From: Acanthopleura granulata
Taxonomy: Eukaryota > Mollusca > Polyplacophora > Chitonida > Chitonidae
NCBI GenBank assembly: GCA_016165875.1
Contig: JABBOT010000004.1
Location: forward strand, 20,056,007-20,120,006
Length of the DNA: 64,000 bases
Reading direction: 5' to 3'
Below the pieces are notes generated by a model that saw only the letters and a program-made list of their open reading frames with translations, searched no databases and had not been told where the DNA came from. This document shows positions 1-13,546 of the stretch, piece by piece; position 1 is the stretch's first letter; each line of letters starts with the position of its first letter. Position numbers and translations under genes: made by a program.

Positions 1-275
1 GCAGGACGGATTTCCACCGTATCTTTTATCTGGTGCTGCCTCACCGAGACGACTTGCCGAAGACACCCAACAAGCCCCCTCACCCAGTCACATTATACTG
101 ACACCGGGCCGACCAGTCCACCCTCTATCCTCTTATTGCTGAGCGCCTAGCGAGGAAGCAGAATGTACCATTTTTTAAAGTCTTTGGTATGACCCGACCC
201 AGGTTTGAACCCAGATCTCCCCGTCCGAAAGCGGATGCCCAACCAACTGCGCTATCCTGGCAGGTGCCCAAGTTT
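1..275 (-). repeat. tRNA-derived SINE, family C, cut by left edge
   Basis: The minus strand reads a tRNA-like head at about 200-270 with box A TAGCGCAGTTGG and box B GGTTCAAACC, followed by a non-tRNA body running off the window start. The body sequence (GAAGACACC, CAGTCACATT, GGCCGACCAG) recurs at about 50160-50240. Confidence 0.75.
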
Positions 276-425
276 TTGAAATGAATGACCTCGGCTAAAT
301 ACAACACCAAGACAAAATACTGATGAGATTCTATATTCACAGTCATATTTTGTCAACAGGCGCCATTAATACTTAATAATCACAAAATTTCTGTAAAAAT
401 CAGTGAAATTCTTTAATTAACTAAC

Positions 426-3400
426 CTGTCCCAAAAGCCTCCCATTGTCAATAGCCAAGTGAAAATTACGATTGGCCTCATTACCAAACACACGCACCAT
501 TCCTCTCTTGACAATCACATTGAAAATTGCTGAAAAAGCATGAAAGGTTGTGGTTATCACAACAGAAATTATCAATAATTCTGTTTTGCGAGACCTAAAT
601 GCATCAGTGTCAAATTGAGAGGGATTTAATAAATTGATGACATTGAAACAGATCTGTATGGACTTCACAGGTTACTTTTTCAGGATGATTTATCCAACAT
701 ATCATTGGGATGTATGTTAAAGATCAGTTAACAGCTCCTAAATATAGATTCTTTTTGTAACAATTTGTCTCTAATGCTGCTGTTCCACAATGATATCAAT
801 CCACATTTAATTTTTACCTTAACATCATTATGCACCCACTTTACCAGTTTCTTGCTATCCTTTCTTAAAACTCACCTGATGCACTGTTGTCATCCCCGAG
901 TGCATCCACAACAGCATCAGGTTTTGTACGAAGAGCTTTTCCAGTCTGGCAGGAGAAGAACATTACCTGGTTTTTAGCTCCAAACTTCCATTTTTCAAAC
1001 TCCCACTGTAAAACAAACCGTTCACAAGGAATCATTAGAAAAATACAGAGACATTAAACTGTCATCAGTGTATGGGATGACAAATCATGTAACCTCAGGT
1101 GCAACAAAAGCCATCAATTAATACTACGGCAAAATTTCTATTCAGTGAGTGTTGATTTCCAAAATCTTAAGAACACAAAAAGATATCATGTAATTCTGAG
1201 TAAAGACGTAATACAAATCCATACTTCATACCTCCAGAAACAAAGAACGAAACAAGCTGAATGGTTACAGAAATGCATAGAGAAGTTAATACTAAGACGA
1301 CATGGAGGCTGAAACTGCTTTCACATACATTTCTTTTTTCCAAGATGTCAGCCATGTATTCATCCTGAACTTTCAACTCCCTCACCACTTTCCCATCATC
1401 TTCTCCTGCATCTAGCCACCTACAAAGCATAGGAAAATTATGTTACAAAATGTTACACATATACTCTATCAAAATAAAAAGAGGTCCACTTGTGTTGCAT
1501 ATAAAGCTGTTTTTTGATCCTATGCAATAAATTTGTGTCAGCAGTTTGATCATTTTTTGAAACATTTTAAAACTCATTCAAAGGATCTACTTTCAGCAAC
1601 TTTCCATGTAATGTGAGACTGACTCAGCATTTACAGAATTCCATTCACAGGGGCCACTCATATATAAACATAACAAATCCTCTGCCTTCCCGGTACAATG
1701 CATGTCTGTGATAACAGTTTTATTTTTGTTTTATGATTTCAAAAGCTGACAAATATTACACTAATCCAAAGGCAGACAGATACCAATATATCTATCTTCA
1801 AACAGTTTCAAATCTTACTTTCCACAGTAAAATGTGAACTGGCTGTTAGTTTTGGTTGGATCCTTGACAACAATTTTTTCTAGAAACCACCCATCTCCTG
1901 CAATTGATGTAAACATAAAACAACTCAGTAAGACATATCATTTTTTTTAACAGGGTACAAGGAGCTTTCTTGTCCACTGACCATCAATGCATTTTCAAAT
2001 ACTTTTTGTATATTACAGGGTACTGAGGATTAGTTTATTTTATTTTGCATTCCATCTGTCCTGAAGGCAGCTGAAAGAAGTCTGAAGTTATCAAATATTC
2101 TTAACTGAGTGTTTTATCATTCTGAATTCCTACCTGGATCTTTGGCATCATGTCCAACAATGACCCGGTTGATTGGCCCTAAAGATACAGCTTCCACATG
2201 GAATGTGTTTGTCTGAAACAGAAGGAAAATAGTTAAGACAGAGCAAGAAGGCTATAGGGTCACATATGGATGTGCAAAAGGAGTCCAGTGACCACAATTA
2301 AAGTTTTTGTGAAGAATATTTATGCCCAATAGTACATAATACAGAATCAACATACATATGCAGGTATGTCACTTTGTTTCCATTTCATAAGAAAAGTTTC
2401 TTATGTGGTCCAAAGTGACCCAAAACGAAACCACATACCTTTCCAGGTGAGAAAACAGGAAAATTAAAAATGTAGGTACATTTACTTCTGGCTAACTTAC
2501 CTGCCCTGAGAGGAACAATAAATCTTTCCTCTCCGCAATAAGCTGCCTCACCCCACTGTCTCCACGTTCACCATGCATCGTCAAGTAAACGTTTGCTTTC
2601 GTTCCAGCATTCCACAGTTCTCCAGTTGTCACAGCAACTTCATATTTCACGACTGTCAAAAGTTACAAAACATTGATGTGCCATTACATGCATTTTAGCC
2701 AAAATATCCTGATTTGTAAACAAATCTTGTGTGTAAATGTCTAATTCAATTAATATGTTAAAAAGTCTTTTTAAGAACACTGCTAAAAAGTAGAGAAACA
2801 GGTCAATGATGAAATGATTAGCCAATGATGAAAAGACATATATTCTCCTAAAGCTTCCTGTAACAGTGATGGAATTTCATGCAACTATGTTTACATGTAT
2901 ATCTGTGACCTTAACTCTCTGTATTAGTCCCTTGAATATCAAGACTGCTCTAGATTCATCAGTTTTGGTAATCCCGTGTGCATTAGGGAATTGGAGAAAG
3001 TTTAAGTGGAATTGGTGGATTTTCCTCTCCCAACAGGTGTTCCTGCAGTGAGTTAGGGCTTCTCTGTCAAAGGGCTTTTGTTGCACAATGTCAAACATGT
3101 TGTGCAGAATGATTTCATTTATGATGCATGAAGCGTTTACTCACTGTATATGTAAGTCAAATGACGTAATATGTCAGATTTCTGCCCATATTCCATTGGT
3201 TGTGAAAGTCCCATATGATAAGACACATTTAGAACACACTTTATTTAGAAATGCATGAATTTCTAACCCTTCCTCCATATGAATCGCAAGGATATACATT
3301 TAGTGCTAGTAGTATGTGCCCTTACTGTGTATACATGTACCTGCCTTTTACACATCATAAAATCTCTTTAGCAAATAGGCTAAATGAATATAGGGCTTCA

Positions 3401-6400
3401 ATGGTGTCAGTAATGATGCCAAATAAACTCAATCAGTAGTGTCAATTTATTGTTAGGTGTCATGCTCAACATTTCCAAAAAAACATCAGGCGTGCTCATC
3501 CTTTAAACAGCCAGTAAATGAGCAACGTTTCCTCCTTTGTAATATTTAAAAGGGTGATCACATTTTGCCACAATGGCTAAGATTCTAGGCATATTCTCAA
3601 TTGTTTGGGTCTTCATGTACACATAGAATTCAACTGAGGTACACAATTATGAAATACAGCTATTGACTTATGATTTACTATGGCGACCAAACATATTTAT
3701 AAGCATTACAAACCCTGTAATTAATGTATCAGGGGAAACCAGATTGCTAAACCCTCCTTTGCACTTACTTCATAATCAATAAAAATGCACTTTTAACACA
3801 TCATGCCTTTTTTCAGTCAGTCATGACAGAGATTGATTTCCCAGCCAATAAAGCAGAGGATTTACACTGAATAAAATGTTAATGGTTTTGATCCTGTATT
3901 TTTTCAACATCAAATACGGAGTAGAGAACTTTGTAATATGCATCAATTATCAAGCAACACCTCTCTTTGTTATATATGATCTGACTGGCAGGGAGAAAGC
4001 ACCCTTACAGTATATATAAGTTGATAAGTTGAATGTGATACAGTACACAGCTTTTGCCACACAATAACGGCTGAGGAATAGTTTGACATGTGGGGCTAGG
4101 TAAATCATATGTTTATCCATCATGAAAGTTCACAGTTGATTTTGTTTGGCATTTTTATCCACCAACTGAACAATGTTGTTAATTTTTACCTATATATGTA
4201 TAAATGTGTAAAAATTTGAAATTTCTGATGTGTGGAACAGGGAATTCAGGTTTTCCTGGGTTTTTTCTTTTCCTATGTATACATGTATAACTTTATTGCA
4301 TGTACTGAGATGTCTTCCACAACAGTTACAACCAGCCTGGGAATAATGCTGATCATACATCTTGTAATGTTGTCAGTTGTATCGGCTTCCCAAATACTGT
4401 TTACGGATACATATGGGATATATGGGAATATCAATACACATTTGTGCACTCCTCATATTACACAATGATTTGATTTAACGTAGTAAATGATGGTACTCAT
4501 GTATTGATTGTCAGGTAACTCAGATACATTTACACTTTGGAACATACTCTGTAACTGAGGCTCTCCTTTGCGCACGGCTGGAATTTCACGACATATTTCA
4601 CCATCGTCCTCATCGCGAGCCATCCAGCGCTTGCAGGGAAATATCAACTCTTCATCTGTATCCAGGTCTTTCATCCGCACCTGATAACAGTCACCAAGGT
4701 AACAAATCTATTCAACACCATCAGGTATCCATGGAAACTCATAACTATGAATGAAATTTCCACATACTATAATATACATGCTGAATCAACCACACATATT
4801 AAGGTTCACCTGGCAAGATTTTTTTAAATTTAATTAATATAAAAACCGCCTTCCACATCCAAAAGATAAACTCAAAATTTATGTAAACTACAATAATTTC
4901 TCTATCCTCTGTACTGGATCAGAGCTGGATGTTTAAAATAGTTAATAAAACCATCTGCAGGAATCTAATGAATACAAAACTGAAAATCAATAACTTGTTC
5001 ATAGCATATAGAGAGCTTTTCCTGAGACATTCATTCATTTATCCATAAAAAGCACACACCATGCAATGTATTTTCTAGTCCCCTGATTGTTCTACAATTT
5101 ATATCAAGAGAGCATCTTATCGTTCCTAGCATTAAACATGGTGCTATCTACAGCTATTACAAACAATCAATATTGCCCTAAAGTTATCTTTCTATGGATT
5201 TGAACATGACAAACTGCTTTCAAACTAAAATGTGTACAATTCACATCCTTATTCGAATATAACTGGTAAAGACATTCTTTTCTCACCTCATCACACAGCC
5301 AATTGGGGAATTCTCCCATATTGTCATGTCCAACTCTGATTTTAAAGATTTCTCCTATGTGGCCGATGTTTATCTGCAATTTGACAAATATGAATTGGAT
5401 GACTACATATATGTAGACTGTAGATGCTTACATATATGAGTAATATACACACATGAATGAGTTAACACAGCTACCTAATGATGACATCTGGGATGCTATA
5501 TTCCAATCAAAATTTCATGCAAAACGTTACTATTAATGAGCTACTTTGTTGTGAAAACCTTTCCTGCCGTATGTGGGAAGGTCTGCCAGCAACCTGCAGA
5601 TGGTCTTCGGATTCCCACCGAGCTCTGCCTGGTTTCCTCCCACCATAATGCTGGCCGCCATTGTTTAAGTGAATTATTCTTGTCACACCAATCAAATAAA
5701 TAAATAAATAAATAAGAGCAAGGTGAAATGATAAAGACTGAGAGAGCCTGAATTCTTTCAATGAATTATAAAAAAATGTTAAACCTTACACTGTACATCT
5801 CATATTACACAAGGAAATCTTAAGTGATGCATCCGAGGATTTTACTTCTTGAAGAATCTTCAATAACTAGCGTTAAATAGTGACAAATAGTGTTATTTGT
5901 TGTAAATCCTTTTGAACCTGGTGTTAACAACACTGGACTGTTAACCTTCATATGGCGATTTTATAGAATTACTGTAAATATTAATACAGTATATGAAGCA
6001 AAATTTTGCCCACGGCTAAGCCTCACTTCATTTTGCCAGAATCACAGAGTTCTACTGATCTTAGATTTGGCGCTTTGAGGTTTGTTGAGAAGGTTAAAGG
6101 CAATATCATTCTAAGAAAATGTAAGTTACAATGTAAATTGCAGCACCAAACATAAAATTATATGACACTTTAATACTTGCCTTTAGACATGCAATATTTT
6201 GGGCAAAACTGGGTCATTTAGCATATTCATTGCATGAAAACTTCATCAATACAAAACCACCACAATATTTTTTGCCATTAGGGAAAATACTTTATATACA
6301 TGTAGATCATATAAATTTTAGTCTTTCTCATTAGGTCCACTCTTAATCGTATTTTCTCTTATGCGATGCGCTAAAAATATTTTACATAAGTCACTGTCAC

Positions 6401-9400
6401 CAAATATAAAATAAATACAATGTAGAGCTAAAGCCTTAACTCATACTGAAATACATTCAAAGAGGAAAAGCTCATCACATGACATGCAAGATGCAAAAAT
6501 GTACATGTAAGTAAACACTTCAACAGTGTACACTGTATTTAGCTTAACCTACATCAAACTGATCAATCTTGCCACTCTGAAAATGTTCAGTGCCGTCATT
6601 GTGCCCCAGATGTATGGGTCCGGAATTATTGCGAGTTCCGTACACTGTGATGGCTACACCAGCATCAGTTCCTGCAGACGGCAGCTCATTCGTTGTAACC
6701 CAAACCCTCCAGCGTCCTTCTTTAAAATATGAAGATTTTATTCACTGAAATTTCTCCACACCAAAGGAAGACATTTGCAACAGTAGTCGATTCATGGATG
6801 TTTCATGAATGACATACATTATTATCTCCGTTGTTACTTTATAGTAAAGACATCTCCATGTACATCACCAAAATATGTGCTATCAAGTCAATAAACATAC
6901 ATGTCACAAACATTCAGACAGAAAACTTTTATAAAATATATAACAACATACATGTATATAAAAACTACAGCACTTCACCTAAAGTACATGTACATGTGGG
7001 TATTCATTGAAGTTATTTTTATGTATGTTATTTACAATGTTTCCAGCAAAACTTGAGCACCACTACATATTATTGTTGGGAACTTTTAATACTATGCCAT
7101 GTTTTACAGTGAAAATATAGGCTATATGTTACTGAGTATTCTTAAGAATGTGTGGACTCACTTGTTTTGCCAAGTCTTTCCCTTCGATCACGCAGCCGAT
7201 TGGCCACTGACCTGTCTGGATGAGCCAACAGTCTGCTGCGGTAACCATTAGGGCGGGGTCTGGCTGCCAGGGGAGGCTGAGGGGAGAGTCCCACCATTGG
7301 ACGGAAGTTCTCGCTGCCAGCCACAACAAACACATCTGGGCCATTGAAGATCGAGGACAAGCTCTGAATCTGAGGAAACAACAATGACCATTATTACTAC
7401 TTGAGAGGCTCTGCCAAGGTGTTTAATATCTTATTTTTCTGTCTGAGATCAACTTTACTGAAAAAAAAAAAAAAAAAAATGTTAGCATTGGGGTAAAGTT
7501 TTGGGCACAAGTTGGTGTAGAGCTAAAGCCAGTCCATCTAATTTTGGTGGTGACTCAGATTGGCTCCATGAATTTTTTTAAAACTGATTCTTCAATGTTA
7601 CTAGGGCTCTAAACACACAGTTCTCATATGATGTGCAGATAACAACCATAATACCACTGTTCTCCTTGAGATTTGTAGCTGAATGTGTCACATAACTTTT
7701 GCATCAAACTGGCAAAAATAACTTATGCAAGCATATGCACCGAGTCTCTGAGTTGGCTAAACTGTGACCGTAAGTCAGGATATTTTTCAGCTAAGCACAT
7801 ATACATGTACATGTACCATTATGGTTATAAAGGCATTATGTAAACGAGTTAATATGCGAATAGTCCAAGTGTTTCAAATATGGAAAATACAGGATAAAAT
7901 TTGTTTATTTGATTTATTTATTTGATTGGTGTTTTATGCCGTACTCAAGAATATTTCACTTACAGTGTATACGACAACGGCCAGCATTATGGTGGGAGGA
8001 AACCAGGCAGAGCCCAGGGGGAACCCACCACCTTCCACAGGTTGCTGGCAGACGTTCCCACGTATGGACGGAGAGGAAGCCAGCATGAGCTGGACTTGAA
8101 CTCACAGCGACCGCATTGGTGGGAGGTTTCGGGTCATTGCACTGCAATAGCGCGCTAACCGACCGAGCCACAGAGCTAAAATAATAGGTCTTTACAGGTC
8201 TTTTATAGGTCTATAATAACTACCAAGATGAAACCCACATATTCACAATTTAATTCATGTATTTATATTTCTGTATTCCTTCCCTTTATATTTAAGCACT
8301 GGTATATTACAGCATTATAGTACTTAACTTAATAACGATCACAAGTACATGTGTACTGTATCTGACCTAAAATTTTGTCCATGACCATAAAGTCAGATAT
8401 CTTTTTGTATGATTCTGACTGATCTTGGAAAGATGTCTTTAGCTTTACAAATATGGAAGGTAAGATGATATCCTACTGGAAAATATGTTTCAGCATCAAA
8501 AGTATCATTTTATGAAATTTCTCTGCCTCTAAAAATGTACCTTATTTGGGTGAGTTTTTACATCAACATCCATTTAACATTAAATTAGTAATATCCAAAG
8601 AGTCTAACTGGACAGATTATCAAGCCATCACTACCACTGTCTTGTCTATGGATTTATGCTTGAAGACATCAGTACGAACCAAGTGGAACCATAAGTTACC
8701 GTAGTTGACACTTACATGTAAATGTGTGACTGTGGTCAACTTCATGTAGGTTCAATTTACTCACTATGTACCACAACAATAACCCATAACTAACCCACAA
8801 AGCCTTGGGGAGGGGGGTAGGGGGTGCAATTAACCTGTACTGTTAAGGTCATTAGTGGTGGTTCCAGGCTATTGCTGCGACTGGTCCTTGCAGTAGCTAT
8901 GGTAAGCACTCGGTGTTTCCTGGTTACATCAGGAACACAAACCAGTGGAGGAAATCAATAGCAGCATGACCATCGTCTCATTCCCGCTAATTACACCTAA
9001 TTTGTCAGGTGACTAATGGTCCTGTGGCACGAGCCGAGGGTGATTTTATCTCTCATTTTACTGCAGGATACTAATGTGATAATATGATACGATGTGGTCC
9101 TGGCACTTGAGAGATAGGCAAATCCCGCTATTATTTATTGGACAGGTAATCACATACTCAGGAATATTCCCCTTACATGACAGTGGTCAGGTTTATGAGT
9201 GAAGTAAAAGAAACCGCTCCCCTGTGCCAGGTGCATGTACCAGACAAACCTCTTAACTCTCATAGGTCAACCATAATGCATTTCATTTTTGCAAAACCGT
9301 TGTCTACATGTACAGGCATCGCCTGGCGTTGTATTACAGGCATCGCCTGGCGTTGTATTACAGGCAAAAGCCTGGCGTTGTATTACAGGCATCGCCTGGC

Positions 9401-12400
9401 GTTGTATTACAGGCAAAAGCCTGGCGTTGTATTACAGGCATCGCCTGGCGTTGTATTACAGGCATCGCCTGGCGTTGTATTACAGGCATCGCCTGGCGTT
9501 GTATTACAGGCAAAAGCCTGTTAAAGCTTTATTCTCGATATGAATTCATTAACAGTTTAATTTTTCTATAAATCTTTGCATTTGTGCTAATCAAAGTATG
9601 TACTATTATACATAAAACATGTACTTCAATTCTTTTTCTCTGTTTTGAAACTGTCATAATGCTGTAGGGGTCTTCATCAAGTTTATTAGCCCTTAATAAA
9701 AATGTAACAGTTAGCGTGATGTCATTGGGCTCCATAAGAATGAGCCAGGACAATGTCAAGATGTGTCACCACCTAGACAAGCCATAGGTGGGATTTTAAA
9801 AATATTACTTATTGTCCTGAGTCTTGTGGTTTACTGCTTGTCACAGGTACATGTATATGATTATATGAATTTCATACAGGATATACATGTATAAAATAAA
9901 ACAGATACATGTACCTATAACAATCATTACCAAGTTTACCTTTCAAAATTTCAGTAACAAATCAAAAGCTTTGTAATTCAACCCTGGTGCCAGATCTGAC
10001 AATCAGTAACTATGCATGGTAAATGCACAGATATCAATACACATTATTTTTTCGAACTCACCAAAATGCATACAGGCAAAAGGACATTTGTTGGATTTGA
10101 CTAATTTGAAAGAAGTGGTGGTGCTAAGCTTTATAAACTAAAATAGACCCTGACAGGAATTCATATTGAAAAATACTGTGTTAATAATCTTATGAAAATG
10201 CGTGTATTAAATGCAGTTACTGTCCTCATCACTCTGGTGTACGACGCACCATCAATAAGGGTCCTTAACAGGCACAATGTATGTGGATATGAAAAAACTC
10301 CATGCATATGTATGTGATTTACATGTACGTCCCTATAGGCCAACCGTGAACATGCCTCCATCTTTCAAGTACAAGTATATCTGGTGTAAAATACACCTGC
10401 TTATTTCTCAATCTGGTGACGCACATGTTCTACTCCTGCAAGATTTCCCAGAGCGCAGCAACACAATGCATCAGTACACCAGCGGCACACTTTGGCGAAA
10501 CTAGATATCTGGCTGACGTCAGATTCAGCCCTATGGTCAATAAGGAAATGTCTGTGACTTGAGAGCATCGAGCTGCACTCATTTAAACACACTGAAGTTA
10601 ACAGTAAAAATAAGAGATTAAATTCACATGAGAGAAACAGCAAATTTCTGCCTTACACACAATCAAGACTGAAGCCTTAACTATTATACATTCATTAACA
10701 CAACCAAATGATAACCTTTAAGATCTATCAGCTGGCAAAACAGTTTACATGAATACATAACAACTGACATGTCTTTGTTTTATGTAACCTGCACACTTTG
10801 ATTTGACATGTACATGCACAGTATATCCATCAAAAGCTTCATGCTGCATCATCTTCAAAGCTATTTATTCCTACATGTGCATACATGTTACTTTCAACAA
10901 CGTGTTCATTACATAACAGACTGGCACATCAAGGCAAATAACTTCAATAGACTGCTGACATGACTGACGCCACAAAATGCCCCAGGCCTTGGTTACCTTA
11001 ACACCCCCATAAAGCAAAGATGAAGCGTGTTCTAAACATAAAAGAGCATGAAAGTCTCTTCTGACGGAACAAATTATTAGCCAGTATTTCTTCTGAAAGA
11101 GATGAATAATTCAAAGATGAATAATTCAAAAGGTTGATATTATCATCACAATTTTAGTACACTGTATTGCATGTACATGTACCATGGTTTATTTTCTCAA
11201 GTTAGTGTGCAAGTTACACCTGAGCATACTCAAGTTTTTCAGCCCACTATAAACACATGCCCATGCAAAGTATTTCACATTTTGCCACATGGGGCAGCTA
11301 CAAGTTATGTTTATTATGGTAATAGCTGTAGAGGATATCAAGTGCAGTCTCACAGTCTGTACATCTGGCATTAACGTAATTTTCATACATGCAAATACAT
11401 ATATATATATATATATATATACAGTTGAGAATGGACATGTACATGTATGTCAGTGGCTTAGGATCAGCTCTGACAACAAATCAATATTTGGTACACAGAC
11501 TCAGTCTCTGAGGCTGACCAAAGCAGATGTCTTGATCGATTCAGTTCAAGGAAATGCATATGCATGCATAAAGCCCAGACTGAGAACTTCGACAGCTCTT
11601 CAAACTTTAATTATGTGTTTTCCATCTATGAAAGTAATGTGTGCATTATATACAGGCAAGATGTTGGCAACAGGGGAGTAGGGAGTGGGTTGTGGGGAAG
11701 TGTCAATGGTTGTCAACTTGCACCCTGCACAAAGATTTTATATCAAGAGACTGACTAGTAGCTGTACTGGCAATGTTCTCTGTTGGGAAACTGCATATAC
11801 TTTGATAGCCAAATAATTAAACACTATTCTTTCTTACACGTAGTACGCTGCATATTAAACAAGCCATGCTAATATATGTACCATGTCTAAAAGCAACAAT
11901 AGTATTGTTAGTAAAGATTACACTTTCTGGATATACATGTAAGCAAACCACTTCAGGTTCAAACCATGACAAGATCTCAGAGTCAGGAAATAAACTGCCA
12001 CCAATACATATCAAATGCATAGACTACTTGACCAATTGGCTTCCTACAAAAATAGGAGGTATCTGACTGGTAGCCTTTATGGTGAACCTTATTTACCCCT
12101 CTGATAATCAGAAATGGCACAGTTCCCTTTAATAGCTGAATGTAACAGATTCTTACATGTCATTTAGAAAGTGAATTTATGTCATCCAGAAAGTGAGTTT
12201 ATATAACAGTATTGTTGCTTTTATTTATTTATTTATTTGATTGGTATTTTACACCATACTCAAGAGTATTTCATGGCCAGCATTATGGTAGGAGGAAACC
12301 GAGCAGAGCCCGGTGGAAATCCATGATCATCTGCAAGTTGCTGGTGCACCTTCCCACGTATTATCAGAGGGGAAAACCAGCGTGAACTGACCTTGAACTT

Positions 12401-13546
12401 ACATGCACAACAACTTAGCACTGATGAGAGGTACCTAGGTCATTACGCTACAGTTGTGCTCTACCTCCCTTGGATGCCCCTTTCTTGTTATCAGAGATTA
12501 CACTTCCTGAGTGGCCTCAACTGATTCTCAGCATTGGAACCTGGGCTACATCCAGGAAGTGTAATCTGTAATAATGATAATACTGTTAAATTCATTGTCT
12601 AAATGACATCTACCAATCTGTTATCTAAAATCAGTTAATATGTGCATGAATATACAGCTTGCCAATTTCGAGCAGTTTCTGATAAATGCCAAGAAGTTTT
12701 CCAAGAAAATTTGAAGTACTACATGTATTATCAGTCACCAAAGTGCCATATTTCTTCATGATATCCTAATTACCAGTATGTGTACAGAAAGATTAAAAAA
12801 AAATGTAACAAGTGTCATCACTCACCCTTCTTCCATCAATGGTGAAGATCTTTCTTGCAGCAATTTTAAACATATCACTCATGTCTGACAACACCTGTTC
12901 GAAAGTCTGAGCTGTCCTGCGGTTCAACAAAACTATATGGCGGTCTGTTGGCTCCCCATTTCTCATCACTGTGATCTTTTTTGGTCCGTAAATGGCGTTG
13001 GCCTGGTAGCTGGCTTCTGCAGGACGTATGCGCTGAACGTCCATTCGACGTCTTGCGCGAATTCGATTGCGTCTGTCACGTTCTCTTGGAGAGAGTATGC
13101 TGTTCAAAGCCCTGCGGCCACTGGGAGGTCTTGTGTGGTGCCAAGCTGGTGGAGCCCCAAACCTATTCAAGTCCACTCCTTTAGCATAGTGAGGGTGGGT
13201 GGAACAAACATATCGCCCCTCGTTCGACAAATCATCAATATTCCCAACAGGATCATGTCCACGGGGAGTAAAGATGCTTCGAACACCAAATGACATTGGT
13301 ATTCTGTTGGACAGTTCATTGAGCAGTGTATCAAAACTGCGATACTTTCTAGGGTGAATGGCAAGTTTGAGAGCATTGAAGTTTTGGTCCCCATCTTTGT
13401 AGAAGTAAACAGTTTTTGCTGCAGGGAATTGAGTTAATGTAGTTCTTGACCCCCATTGGGCCCCATCATCGGGGTTCTGCGGACTGCGATTCATCACTGG
13501 TGCCTCAGACAGGTGCTCTCCATGATTATGGTCAAGACTTGAAACA
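426..13546 (-). CDS. Doublecortin-PLAT protein, RP1/RP1L1-like (partial, runs off left edge)
   Basis: Predicted microtubule-binding protein, probably of cilia or the cytoskeleton. Exons on the minus strand, all phase-compatible with GT/AG borders: 13546-12826, 7369-7162, 6719-6553, 5373-5287, 4680-4548, 2652-2501, 2212-2134, 1897-1819, 1419-1329, 1005-876, 529-426. The first exon holds doublecortin domain 1 (FYKDGD, FGVRSIFTPRG) and the start of domain 2 (MRNGE), which finishes in the next exon (VFVVAGSENFR). Two PLAT domains follow: WVTTNELPSAGTDAGVAI to RWMARDEDDGEICRELP-like, then VTTGELWNAGTKANVYL to KWLDAGEDDGKVVREL; both carry a VGHD motif (KIRVGHD, RVIVGHD). The last two exons (WEFEKWKFGAKNQ, FFSCQTGKALRT, NFHLAIDNGRLLGQ) look like a fascin-type beta-trefoil. 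The frame is open from the 13546 acceptor, so an upstream coding exon is likely; otherwise translation starts at the ATG at 13494. Doublecortin and PLAT calls are firm; the RP1L1 orthology is inferred, helped by its neighbour C8orf74. Confidence 0.85.
5556..5713 (+). repeat. SINE family A, 5'-truncated
   Basis: Shares GTATGTGGGAAGGTCTGCC and CCTCCCACCATAATG with the full-length copies and ends in an (AAAT)n tail. The tRNA-like head is missing. It lies in an intron of the doublecortin-PLAT gene. Confidence 0.85.
7907..8180 (-). repeat. SINE family A, near full length
   Basis: The tail (ATTT-type) is at the left and the tRNA-like head at the right. On the minus strand it starts with GTGGCTCGGTCGGTTAGC (box A) and has a box B-like GAGTTCAAGTCC, then the body found in the other copies (AGCCAGCATGAG, GGTTGCTGGCAGA on the plus strand). 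Confidence 0.88.
9312..9520. repeat. 24/25-bp minisatellite with a short palindrome in each unit
   Basis: Eight full units plus a partial, each containing GCCTGGCGTTGTATTAC preceded by either AGGCATC or AGGCAAAA. So each unit carries AGGC-ATC-GCCT or AGGC-AAAA-GCCT, a 4-bp stem with a 3- or 4-nt loop. The order is ATC, ATC, AAAA, ATC, AAAA, ATC, ATC, ATC, AAAA. Units are otherwise almost identical, so the array is recent. All three plus-strand frames are open but have no coding meaning. Confidence 0.95.
11401..11420. repeat. (AT)n microsatellite
   Basis: Ten uninterrupted AT dinucleotides in a doublecortin-PLAT gene intron. Confidence 0.95.
12218..12475 (-). repeat. SINE family A, diverged
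   Basis: The plus strand reads ATTTATTTGATTGGT, ACTCAAGAGTATTTCA, then GCCAGCATTATGGTAGGAGG and a degraded tRNA-like end. Part of the body is missing compared with 7907-8180. Confidence 0.82.
12494..12575. repeat. Hairpin of the AGTGTAATCT repeat family
   Basis: AGATTACACTTCCTG pairs perfectly with CAGGAAGTGTAATCT across a ~46-nt loop. Related arms are at about 11912-11930 (AAGATTACACTTTCTGG), 12165-12182 and 31803-31853. Confidence 0.8.

Noticed and set aside
200..270. Functional tRNA gene
   Set aside because: The tRNA-like head has boxes A and B but is joined to a SINE body and does not form a clean acceptor stem.
7922..8171. Frames within 7922-8171, 34183-34470 and 36884-37233
   Set aside because: Translations of SINE family A copies; the same peptides recur at each copy.
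9177..9571. Three overlapping plus-strand frames rich in repeated Trp/Arg/Tyr peptides
   Set aside because: They are readings of the 24/25-bp minisatellite in three frames, with no splice or family support.
10401..10643. Minus-strand stretch with an ankyrin-like ALGNLAGVEHV phrase
   Set aside because: One short phrase only, no phase-compatible splice sites found, and it lies in an intron of another gene on the same strand; too weak to call.
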